A DNA stretch of 64,000 nt from Eleginops maclovinus (Eukaryota > Chordata > Actinopteri > Perciformes > Eleginopidae): NCBI RefSeq assembly GCF_036324505.1, contig NC_086361.1:3917196-3981195 (forward strand), in the 5' to 3' direction. Shown here piece after piece: positions 44,847 to 56,632 of this stretch. Every line of letters begins with the position of its first letter. Position 1 is the stretch's first letter. Below the pieces are notes generated by a model. It had not been told where the DNA came from, did not search any database, and was given only the letters and a program-made list of their open reading frames with translations. Both the position numbers and the translations under genes were made by a program.

Positions 44847-46885
44847 TGGAGGTCGGACAGTTGGTCCGGGTTGCGGGACCGCCAGTTGCCTCCCCCGGTT
44901 TAGAAGGGACGTACCGTATACCGGTATGTATACAGGGGGGTACCCACCAGGCTCTGATGGACACGGGCTGTAATCAGAGGATGATCCATCAGCGCTTGGT
45001 TCGGCCGGGGGCATTGGTGGAAGCATCGTGGGTGAAGGTGAGGTGTGTGCATGGGGATATTCACCAGTACCCGGAGGTGACTCTGGAAATATCTTTTAGG
45101 GGTAAAAAGCATAGAGTCAGGGCTGGAGTTAGTACTCGCCTCACGCACCCTCTGATCTTGGTAACAAATTGGCCGGGGTTTGCTAAGCTAGCGGGGGCTA
45201 TGGGGGTGCGTTCACGGGAGTCAGGGAAATGTGAGTGGTGTGCTGTGTTTAGTGGCGAATCGGAAGCGACTGACGGCGACGAAGGGGGAACAGACACGGA
45301 GGGGGCCGGGGAGGTCCCTCTACCACCGGAGGGTGCCGGGGAGGCCCCTCTGCCCCCGCCAGTGTTCCTGGTTGAGGATTTCCCCCTCGAACAGTCTAGG
45401 GACGGGACCCTTCAGCACGCTTTCGATCAGGTGGTGAGTATTGTTGGCTCCCAGCTACACCCAAACACAGCACTCACACACCCACACTTTGTTGTTATTA
45501 GGGACAGGCTGTATCGTGTGAGCCGTGACACACAGACGGGAGAGATCAATACCCAGTTGTTGGTACCACAAAGCCGTCGGGAAATGATTTTCCAGGCGGC
45601 TCATCACAGCCCCATGTCAGGTCACCTAGGGTACGATAAGACACTACACCGGATCATGGCCCGATTTTATTGGCCGGGTATTCGCGCAGATGTGAGGCGG
45701 TGGTGTGCATCCTGCAGCGAATGTCAGCTGGTTAATCCGCCGGCCACCCCAAAAGCGCCTCTGCGCCCACTCCCATTAATTGAGGTGCCTTTTGAGAGAG
45801 TTGGTATGGACCTCATAGGGCCATTAGACCGGAGTGCACGGGGATATCGCTTTGTACTCGTCCTAGTGGATTATGCAACACGATATCCCGAGGCAGTGCC
45901 GTTGCGCAATATCTCTGCAAAGAGCGTTGCACAGGCACTGTTTCATATAATCTCCCGAGTCGGGATCCCGAAAGAGATCCTGACTGACCAGGGCACGTCA
46001 TTTATGTCACGCACACTACGCGAGCTGTATGAACTGTTGGGCGTCCGCTCGATCCGGACTAGCGTTTACCATCCACAGACCGATGGCCTGGTGGAGCGGT
46101 TTAACAAAACGCTAAAGAACATGGTTCGTAAATTCGTTCACGAGGATAGCCGTAATTGGGATAAATGGCTAGACCCTCTGTTGTTTGCAGTGCGGGAGGT
46201 GCCTCAGTCCTCCACAGGATTTTCTCCCTTTGAACTGTTGTTTGGCAGGAAGCCACGGGGTGTTTTGGACCTATTTAAAGAAAACTGGGAGGAGGGTCCG
46301 AGCACAAGTAAAAACGAAATTCAGTACGTTATGGACCTGCGAGCAAAACTCCATTCACTGGGGCAGTTATCACGGGAGAATTTGCTGCAGGCTCAGGAAC
46401 GTAAGCAGCGCCTTGACAACAGAGGGTCGAAACTGAGACAATTTTCACCGGGAGATAAAGTACTTGTGTTACTCCCGACTTCTAGCTCCAAATTACTCGC
46501 AAAGTGGCAAGGGCCCTTCGTGGTCACACGACGAGTGGGGGACGTGGATTATGAGCTGGTGCGTTCTGACAGGGGGGGAGCAACACAGATCTACCACGTA
46601 AACCTCCTTAAAACATGGAGGGGAGTGGCGTCTGCTTGTCTGGCCACCACGGTGATAGAGAGAGATGAGTTGGGACCGGAGGTCGTTATTAACACCGAAT
46701 TAGCCCCGGTCTGTTGCGGCGACCATCTCTCACCCGGTCAGATGGCAGACGTTGCCGCGTTGCAAGGGCGGTTTGCCGATGTGTTCTCCCCGCTGCCAGG
46801 GCGTACCTCTCTCATAAACCACCGCATAGAAACGCAACCTGCTCACACTGATCTAACTACAACTCAAGAAAAAGTTCCAAGGTGA
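44486..46885 (+). pseudogene. Gmr1-type Pol: zinc knuckle, protease, integrase, truncated before reverse transcriptase
   Basis: The open frame has 799 codons, but genuine sequence probably starts about residue 80, after the (TC)n slip. Zinc knuckle CWRCGQPGHFRREC at 105-118; aspartic protease MDTG at 158-161; then an acidic Pro-rich linker. Integrase has the HH-CC zinc domain (HHSPMSGHLGYDKT...CASCSEC, about 370-415). The DDE core is VGMDLIGP (about 440), LTDQGTSF (about 499) and YHPQTDGLVERFN (about 535). A GPY/F-type tail has PGDKVLVLLP...KWQGPFVV. After AALQGRFADVFSPLPGRTSL, the usual lead-in to reverse transcriptase, similarity stops at about residue 787. All integrase motifs are intact. 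Confidence 0.88.
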
Positions 46886-49800
46886 CAGAATGAACTTCTT
46901 GCATGACTCCGAGGTGTAGCTGTAACTTTATCTGATGGATTGCAAGACGATTTTCTTTTTTTCCCCCTCCTTTCTTAGAGAGGAGCAGAGATCCTCTTGG
47001 CTTTTCACAGTAAATAAAACCAGCTGATTCCAAGTTTCCTTTTTCAGTAGCCTCTGTGGGAGTGCCTCTGTACAGTCAGCTGTTGCTATATTTTAGGAAA
47101 GACTAATAGGGTTAGAACACAGAAAAGCTTTCACAGTGTAAATGTTTGAGGATAAATAATCTGAACCTTAATGGCCAATATACTGGAGCATGTCACGTTC
47201 CTGATGGTAAAACTAAGGGGAACTCCCTTTGGTCTATCCCAGCTAAATAGGTTTAGGTTTTTTTCCTTTTTAGGAGAAACCTCTTTTCTGCAGCGTCCAT
47301 AATTCTCTGAATGACACACCCACATTTTTTCCCTTTTACTTTGCCAAAAAGAGAAAGTGGAACGGCTTATTTGCCCTGTATGACCCAGAGTGCATCTGAT
47401 TAAACCATTCCAAGAAGCGTTCCATAAAAATGTTTATAAACACTGAACTCTGAAATACTGCAGCAAACCCATCAAGCATGATTGGCAGTACATCTTTCTA
47501 AAAACACAATCCCTTTTTGTTAAAATAAACTGTGCAGTTCTGGAAAGTTTCAGGCTTTCCTCTGAATTTGATTTGTGCTTTCAGTCCTGTTTATAGAAAA
47601 GTAGGAGCCTGCTGCAGTACGTGAGTCATGTCACTTCTGCTTTGTACAGCTACTTGCAAAAATCCACGTTTCTGTGACCTCAACAATATCGAGGTCAACT
47701 TTTGTACTTCCAACCCAAACAACAGAATTGGTTTGTTATTGTCTTGCAAATCAACACGTATAAGTGTTTTGTGATGGCTCCTTTATGGGACGACATTGTT
47801 TGTCAGTGACTTGTAAATACCTTTTGATATAACCACTGCACTTATGGTGTTGACAGAGTGAACATGTGTGTTCTGTTCTGCCACAGCTATGGTTATGTTT
47901 GGTTAAGCAAGGTTGGGAGGGTGACTTAAAACATGTATTCAGTTTGTTATATCCAGAGCTCTCCTTTTTAAAGGGTAACATCCTCAGTCCTAATGGTATC
48001 AGCTAGCTCTATCCCTTTAATCTGATACCGTTACCAGCCAAGTCAGATGTTGAGCAGATTGGTGTATAAGTTGAGAGAGACGGAGAGAGAAATTGTCCCA
48101 GCGATTCCTCTTTCACTGCTGTACTGAAGAACTGACTGTATATGAATCCCTGAGATCTTGTCCAAGCTACACAGAGTTTCACAGTCTTTGCTCCAATTCG
48201 AGTAGAGGAACTTTGAATTTGAATTACAATTATATTCCCACATTGGTTATCCTCATATGTAATTGTTAAAGGTGGATAAATCCGAACCAACAAAATCAGA
48301 GTATAGTAAAGCAAGGGGGAACAAATCCAAATTGAGAGGAAATTTCACTACTGCAAATTAAAATCCTCAAAGTCTTTAAAGCCCTCAGTCCAGGTTGGCA
48401 GAGAGCAGAGGCCCTCCAACAGTCCAGATTAGATATAACAGCTAGTTGGTAAAATGGTTCATTTTCCTGATGTGTAATCTTATCATTTCAGCTGGAAATC
48501 TTTTATAAAAGACACTTTAAATGCTTACAAAACTCATACTTTCAACACTCTCAAACAGTAGAAGTAATTTACTGTAAAGGTCTGCTTTATGCTATATTTT
48601 AAAAATATATTTTAGGGCCATATCTATACAAAACATGTCAAGTGTTTTGCTCAAAATACCAAACAGATCCCCCATTGTAGCATGCCTCATACCCTATGGC
48701 TATTTGGTCTTTATCAATAAACATATTGAAAATGAACTTCACACTAAAGGAACTTGAGTCTTAATCTCTTTGAACCAATAAACCCAACAAATACACCCAA
48801 AGTAAAATCTGAGTGAAACTTTTAGTATCATTATAATCCTGCAGTTAATCTAGTTTATCTAACTGTAAGGGGATACAGTTACTTTAAAAAAGTGTGTTAA
48901 AGTTAACACGTTACATATAATCTGTTATTTCCCAAGCCTATAGATTTGTAGGCCGACCCGGAAGTAAGCTGCGCATGGGTTCCCTCGACAAAAAAGCAGC
49001 CACTTGTTAACAACCATCGTTGTTCAGACACGTAAACTCTTCAACTAACAAGTGACCACACAGCTACGAATGACCTTGATAAAAGCCTGTAGCCCTACTA
49101 ATGGAACTGACTCAGAAAGTATGCAAAAAGATGAAGGACCAAACCAGTCCAACAGCTGTTTGTCTCCACATGTTCAGTTGAGTGAACATCTGCTGTGATA
49201 ACAAACCCTTTTATCATTCGGGAGTTGCAGATTTGATCATAATCATTTCAAGAAAAATACTAATAAAATAACTAATATAGTTGTGTAATGTTTTTTCAGG
49301 GGGAATGCTAAGTAAAAAAAGGCAGTAATTCATTTTAGTTTTAGACATTCCTAGGATATACAGCTGCAGAAAAAATACGAGAGCACTCCAAATGTTTCTT
49401 AACTCTTTATCTTTACATGTATGGCAGCCATTCCAGTGTCTGTTGGATTTCAACACAGAGAAATGTGTCAGTAGTTTATAGAATACTATAACAAAAAAAA
49501 GAGACGTTTTAGTAGAAAAAAGTAAAGGGTTTATTATCCTAAATAATTCTGAGCTACTCACATTGAAATTCAGTTTAATGCTTGCTGTTGAAACAATCCT
49601 GTATCTTCTATTTATCTGGGATATTCAACTTAAATTCCACTCTTTCTGAGAGTGAGAACGAGTCCTCTCGTTTGTGTATTACATACTTTCAGAATGCAAA
49701 TTCAACAATGTATGTTTCTTTTTGGAAGATGACTTGCTAATATACTGATTTGATTGTTTGGAAATGGATCTGGATTAAAAAAATGTGCAACACATTTTTT

Positions 49801-50389
49801 GCAGAAACTATAAGGTTTTCCTTGTACAGAATAAAATAGTATGGTTTTTGGGACACAAGTGGACCTAAACACATTCAGCTCTCATTATATGCATGAGCTT
49901 TTTTTATCCTCTTGTGTTGGGAACGAGGAATGTCCTCATCGCTGCCAAAACATCCGTGCTGCAACAGGCTATGGCATATAGCACATAAACACAGGATTTC
50001 AGACATGACTCATTGGGATATACTTTCTTTCAGGAGTACGTGGACCACCCACTCAGCCAAACAGAAACCTTGATCAGCCAGAGTTTTGTTAAAGAGAAAT
50101 TAGAAATGATTTATGCTTCAAAATGTTTGTAAGGTGGGTCGTTAAACCCCTTGATTTACATCTTTAACCACAAAACATTCATCATATCGCCTCCGCTATA
50201 GACTGTATACTGTATGTATATTGTACTATATCGGGCTGAACTTTAATATGGCAAAAGTTATAGACACACATCTTCCCAGTGATGTTTTGCAATGGCATAA
50301 TGTCATGTTTTTTCCCCATCACTTGAATACTGGATGTACAAGGTTCAAATGTCAAAAACTTTTCATTTTCCCGATGTGAACCGTAAAAT
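46886..50389. other. No gene recognised
   Basis: A+T-rich anonymous DNA. A 70-bp stretch at 50097-50170 recurs at 52145-52230 (shared GTTTGTAAG, GGGTC and CATCTTTAACCACAAAA). No exons seen. Confidence 0.5.
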
Positions 50390-50985
50390 AACTGCCCCTA
50401 TTTTTCTCTCTCTGCTGTTTTTGTAATGCAGATTAAACATTGCTTATTCAAATATTAAGTCTCATTGTAATTAAAGGAAATAGTTTACGTACTGTAACTG
50501 GCATGCTCAAGCACTGCTTTCAGACATCCACTCAGCTCATACGCCTCACTGGTCAAGGCGCTTTACTAACTTTATGGTCACATTGGTGCCTTCCTTGCTA
50601 ATACAATTCAAACCCAATATTCACTCTCACTTCTTCTCTGAGATACGTTGAAGGTCTTAGGGCGCATGTGTATATCGTAAAAGTTTTCAATACAGAAACA
50701 TTGAACATATTTCAATCTGTATTTATAAAATTAGTCTGTAGATTAGATTGATATGTTCAAATGATGATCGATAGTCTAATAATTGCAATATTAAGTGAAG
50801 ATGATGACTTGTTCAGGACTTGAAAAAGATTGGGACTTGGACTTGGACTCGACTTGGCTTTGATGTGACTCGGACTTGGACTCGACTTGCCCTTCTCTGT
50901 CTTTACTTGGGACTTGACTTGGATTTGACTGCTAAGACTTGGGACTGACTTGTGACTTGCCAAACAGCGACTTGGTCCCGCGGTT
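50390..50985 (-). mobile_element. Fragment of the AAGTC-rich hAT-type element
   Basis: In reverse it follows 2853-3700 of the nested element: AAGTCC words, then GAGTCCTGAACAAGTCATCA, the CGCATGTG...AAGACCTTCAA segment and AAAGCGCCTTGAC...GTGAGGC. One terminus (near GGTCCCGCG at 50980) resembles GGTGGGACC, the other end is lost, and it lacks the long GA tract. Confidence 0.75.
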
Positions 50986-53900
50986 AGCTAAATATGACCT
51001 ATAAGTTTTAAGTTCAAAATCAAATCTGAGTAGAGACTGCTGTGTACTGAACAGAAGAAAATAAGCACTGTTCATTTTTCTTTTTTGTCCACAGATGTAC
51101 AAACTGATTCTTAAAAGGCAGTTTAAGTGAATCAAAACAGAGAACCATACATTCATCTTTTGCCTTACATTTGAACGTTTTTAAGTGAAATAAATAAAAG
51201 TAATAATATTTATCATAAAAAAGCATACATAACTAAATGAGAAAAATTAAACTGCCCATTTCATTTTAAATATTTTTGCTATATTAGTATTTTACTTGAA
51301 AAATATATTAAAATGTATATGCATAATATCCATATTAAAAGGGATTATAATTAGTATTAAAAATAATAAATATATTATGATATGTAGGTTTACTTTAACT
51401 GTGAGATCATTTTTAAACTTGATTTATTCATCCAATAAACTGAAAATAAAAAGGAATATGAACAATTCTCCTCCTTCCAATGCTTTGTAGTTAAGCATTC
51501 AGACTATCACGTTCTACCTTAATTGCTGTATGTCACAGTTAGCAAGATCTATCATCAGAAGCAATGTTATAACAATTGTTGACTGTACTTGCGTGAGAGC
51601 TGCACATATCCGTTCGCAGACGCAAACACTGCTGACAAATCGTGTCTCACCAACATAAATAGCATTACAGGGCACTGCTTGTAAAAGCAGTGCATCTCCG
51701 TCCAGCTGTTATCGCACCATGTGTTTTTCCATCCATGTGAGTGTGCCGGTGTGTTGTGACAGTCCCCTGTGTGTGGGTGTGTTGTTGCTCTTATTGGAAA
51801 AACACTTTTGTGAAGAAGTCAACTGTTTTCTTTAATCTTTTGTTTGCTGCTCTTTGCCGGTAAAACTGTTTGTTATCACACAGTCATAGGTCACAGTGAT
51901 GCAGGAGATAATCATTAAAGGCAATTACCAAAAACAAAAGGTGACATGGATGTTTCCTGTTACAGTATATGGTAGAAGTTGAAATACTCAATTACAGTTG
52001 AATTGAATTATTAAATTGATAAGCTTTCCTAGATTATAACCCCACATTTCAGGGTTATTTTCATCATGTTATTTTCAAAGGGTGCATTTGCAGAACAAAT
52101 ACTTAAATGTTCTTAGCAAAAACACATAATAGAGTGTACAGTGTGATGCTTGTAGAAATGATTTAAGCTTTTAAAAGTTTGTAAGTTGGGTCACTAAGCC
52201 CCTTTTGTGCATCTTTAACCACAAAATGTAGCTGTTTACAGAACACTGTACCAATGTTTACTGCATGTGTGAAAACTGTAGAATTACAACTTTGGGTCTT
52301 GATTCAAAAGACCATTGGAGCCTAAAAAACGTTTTCCATAGATATTGGAAAAGAGACGTCTGTAAAAGCCGAAACTTTTTCTTTTAGGCAATTACTGATT
52401 TTTCAAGTGAAAAATCCGTTTTCAATACTTGAAAAGCCCTCATTTACATCATAGGTACCAAAAGTTACGTAATGTGCACCGATCTAGTCACTTCCATGAT
52501 GCTGTTTATGTGAATGAGAGCTTGCTCTATGTTGACCATTGATGTGGTATTCTGGTGATTTTGTCAGTTGGCAGTCAAACCATTTTAGCCACAAAGCAAC
52601 ATTCGTAGGAATAAAAGGGCTCCTGCCTCCAATGCTGTAAATTACTCTTCATACATTCATGATCCTAACAGCATTTTACCCCCTTTCCAGATCAGAGCTA
52701 TAGAATTAGCAAAGCATTGTTATAGCACAATACACCCCGTGAGTAGGGATGTCTTATCTATGAAGACCAATGTTGGTTTCTTTCAACCAACAACACAATG
52801 CCTTGTGTTTGCAAACACTTTCCTTTTCTTTCCACAACTCCTTGATAAAAGGGTTTGACGTAGTAGGGGTAACGTGGTTATGGCCCATTGGTCAGCAAAA
52901 GGCTGGGGGCTTTCATTGTACTCTGTCGCAGCTTGTCATCCTGGTAAAGTTTCCAGCGGGGGGACAAAAAGCTTTCAGCAGCATGACTCAGGTGGCTGAA
53001 CTCATTGAATTGCATTATGTTGGATGAATAGAGGTCAGTGAAAAAGATTTGATCACACGCTTGTGGACATCCTTGCGTAATCTAAAAAAAAAAGTTTTCA
53101 GATTTTCCACAGGCTGATTTCGCCAGCTTGCTTTCGAGAATCAAGGACACAGAGCTATGACATTACGATTTTCTAAAATGTCTCTACTGATGTCTCAAAT
53201 CTTCAAATGAAATGCACATATCAAACTGTCCCTGGGAGTATTTTTGAAGTAAAGGGTCAACAGGATTTTTAAAATGCATTCTACTGCTACTTTTTCCAAA
53301 GAGATAATGTGCTGCTGTGAAACTAAAGGAAGCTTTCCGTTTTTCTTCTTGTATTTTACATGAGAAATACTATTATCAGCACTTGACATTGACCACAAAC
53401 TCAAAGCTACAACATTACCTGGGAGATACTGGAAGGTATATTCATTATTGAAATACTTTCAGCTTTCATTTCCAAAAGTGCTGAACAGAAAAACATGTTT
53501 AATTGAATAAAGTAAAACAAGTCTAATGTTTTAAGAAATGTTATCCTGCACATTGCACTTTAAAGGATGATATTTGATTATTCTTTTTTAACTGTCACAT
53601 ATCCCACAAAAAGGCTGCTTTCTGCTGTTCATATAAACCATGAAACACATTTTTAAGTAAAATGGAAAACAGTAATTTCCCTAAAACAGATTTTCTCTAT
53701 ATTTTGATTTTCTTTTTGACAATAAGAGAAATATAGAATAGATAAAGACTCATTATTTAACCTTGTATATTCTTAAACATTCAATAAATTCTGAAATAAA
53801 TACACCAACATTAGTTGACAACTATGTGAAACAGCACATGCATAACCATGAGAAATACTGCCTGCCATAAAGTTCTCGTCTACCTACCACATGTTGCAGG

Positions 53901-55129
53901 ATCCCTTGTCTGAAGTTCCTGAGAACCTTCACTGGAAGAGTTAATGTTTAATGATTGACATAAACAACTCTGCGAAATGATCTGCTTGGAACTGCGGAAA
54001 TTCCTCCTTACATTAATCACCAGAAAAGAGCCTGCATGTAATGGGAAGGAAACGTTGATGTAGTTTTATTTGGGTTTCTTCAGAACTATGGCTACATCAA
54101 GCCATGTTTTCCTTTCAGAGGAAAGCTGATAAGCTACAGTTTTGGGTGGACGTGTGCAGACTGATGCAACACATTTGGTTTACTGTTCCATTGTTGCAGG
54201 TTTTCCAGTTTGAAGGGAAGATGACAGAGGAGGACTTATTGGGACAATTTTATTTATGATAAAGTATCCAATGCTTGCAATCACAACCATAATGCAGAAG
54301 CAGTGCAGAGTATCAGGGAACATTTCCTGGGAACTGTAAAAGTATGAGGGAATTATGAAATGTTCTAACAATAATATTATAACACACTGACCTTTAGCCT
54401 ACCCAAAGCTAATCTTGCTTTCACTGCATGTTATTGACCCTGAGAGTGGTTATTGCTCACTGAAGACCGTGACCTTTTGCTCTAACTACTGTGTGAACTG
54501 TACAAACTATCAGGAATACGTCTAGTCATTTGATGCTGATTAGTTAAACAATCATTTAGCTCCTGCGTGGCTTACAAATACAGATGTATAAAAAACTGAG
54601 TAATGAATTTATATTATTGCTGAAATAGTGTCAATTATGTAGTGAAATAATACAGAAAAAAAGTCCAAACCCCTTAAAAAAACAGTTTTCTCACAGTTTA
54701 CTGGTTGTCATGATCAAGGTTGAGGCCTTTCTTTGGAAAACAACTTCTCTAAAATGTATTTCGTTTTCACTGCTGTCCCAATAATGCATTACTCAATTGC
54801 AATTTAAAACAATGACTTTAGTTCCCTAAGTTGTGTATAATTGCAAATACATGTTTATATTTGCTTTTTCTGGAAGACAGGTAAAGGAGACCACTTCTAT
54901 GTCTATCCATTAAATACGAAGCTACAGCCAGCAGTCTGATAGCTAAGCAAAGTAAGCATGTTGTTTTCCAAAGTATCAAATCAAATTCTGATATTTTGAC
55001 CTTTTCACTTCGGAAATGCAATTATGAGTGGAACAACAACTGGAAGTATTACTCACTCTGAACAGAAACAGCTCTCATTTCTAGATTGCCTGAGGGTAAG
55101 GCGTATAAATAACGGTGTTATACACTTGT
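50986..55129. other. No gene recognised
   Basis: A+T-rich DNA with short reading frames only. No exon, RNA gene or named repeat apart from the copy at 52145-52230. Confidence 0.5.
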
Positions 55130-55137
55130 GTTGTTAG

Positions 55138-55269
55138 TAGGTTGGCCAGACGTCTGGCTTTAGGCCGGACAGTCCGGCTTGATGCTGCGCTGGACGCCGG
55201 ACAGGGCATTGAAAAGCCGGATTGTCCGGCCTAAAGCCGGACGTCTGGCCACCCTACCTGGTCATCCTA
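55138..55269. mobile_element. Palindromic hAT MITE
   Basis: A 132-bp element with a perfect 8-bp duplication GTTGTTAG (55130-55137, 55270-55277). Its body is a near-perfect hairpin: GGCCAGACGTCTGGCTTTAG and GCCGGACAGTCCGGCTT are answered by AAGCCGGATTGTCCGGC and CTAAAGCCGGACGTCTGGCC. The interior matches the right end of the hAT at 55739-58784. Confidence 0.9.
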
Positions 55270-55277
55270 GTTGTTAG

Positions 55278-55730
55278 TAGACTAAAGGGAAAACACACCG
55301 GGAACATATGGCATAACGTGACACGCCGCCTATTTCAGAACAGTGATAAAGGTTATCGCCCCCACATCACATTTGTTTGCGATGTGGGGCAGAAAACACG
55401 CCTGATTCTGCCTTAGCCGCAGGTTTATTGCAATTAAGGTGTAACCCGGGTTAGTTAAACCCCAGGTTTTTTTAATATGCTCTTATTCTGGTGGTCCGCT
55501 GCTGCCGCGTAGTGATATCACTGAGCGATAGGCGAAGTAGTGCATCGACGAGTTTAGCTTAGCAGCGTCAGCAGGAAGCGATTAGGAAAAGACAACATTA
55601 CTTTTTCAATAAAGTAGAAAGGTAGCAAGGCTACATTAGAAAAAGTTTTTGACCATTGAAAGATATTATGGAGTTGCCGACCCGTTTCAACGATGTGGCT
55701 AATGAATATCCCCGTTAGTTTGCTGTTAGC
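55278..55730. other. No gene recognised
   Basis: Unclassified DNA between the MITE and its larger relative. Confidence 0.5.
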
Positions 55731-56218
55731 ACACGCGGTAGGGTGACCATTTCCATAACACCGAAAAGGAGGACATTATGCGGCATATCAATAAATTGCT
55801 ATGATGTACATAGGACTCTGGTATACTCTCATTTACAATACAATTTTGTGTGGTTTAAAGATGATGTTTGTGTAGCTGAATAGGAAAAAATATGAATGAA
55901 AAGTCAAAAAGGGTTTGTTCACAGTATTTGTATTTATTCAATACATTGTGGTGTTCAAAAACTGACCCCTGAGATGAATCTTTTAAAGTGCAGGGTGCCA
56001 CAAAGCATAACATGTGTGGACTTAAATGGAAAAAACAAATAACAGGTAACATACATAATAATACAAAAATGCTTTTTTGAAAAGCATAAATAACCTTTTA
56101 TGTAAACAACAAAGGAGATTGTAAAAAAAAAACAACATTTACATTCAACAGCTCAAAAAGTATAGCATTTCTAAAGTGCTTCAGTCTTTTGGGGACTTGT
56201 CTTCAGTGTCTTCATCTG

Positions 56219-56363
<145 letters not shown>

Positions 56364-56632
56364 AGCAGTCCACCTGTATTTAGGCAAACTCCACATTCAC
56401 CCTCTGTAGCAGCTCAGGAGACAACAGCACCTCTGACATCATGGCTTCCAAGCCCCCACTGCCCCTGGGCCTGTTTATATCCTGCAGGGACTGGTACAAA
56501 TAACAACATAGCAAGAATACTGTTATCAACCTTCAAAAATCTGTATTGTTTTCAACCCAATAAATATAAATATTTCATGCAGCCCATCAGTGAAATCATA
56601 AGACTAGTGTACTCACCAACGTAGTTGATTGT

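Larger units (their letters stand above)
43524..46850 (+). mobile_element. Gmr1-type Ty3/gypsy retrotransposon, 3'-truncated
   Basis: 5' LTR, primer-binding site, SCAN-like gag, then zinc knuckle, protease and integrase, and only the first residues of reverse transcriptase. Integrase before reverse transcriptase is the gene order of the Gmr1 group of gypsy elements. Reverse transcriptase, RNase H and the 3' LTR are missing after about 46848. The region is far richer in G+C than its surroundings up to about 45400. Confidence 0.88.

Noticed and set aside
44214..45297. Minus-strand open frames across the gypsy element
   Set aside because: Shadows of the G+C-rich gag/pol frames on the plus strand.
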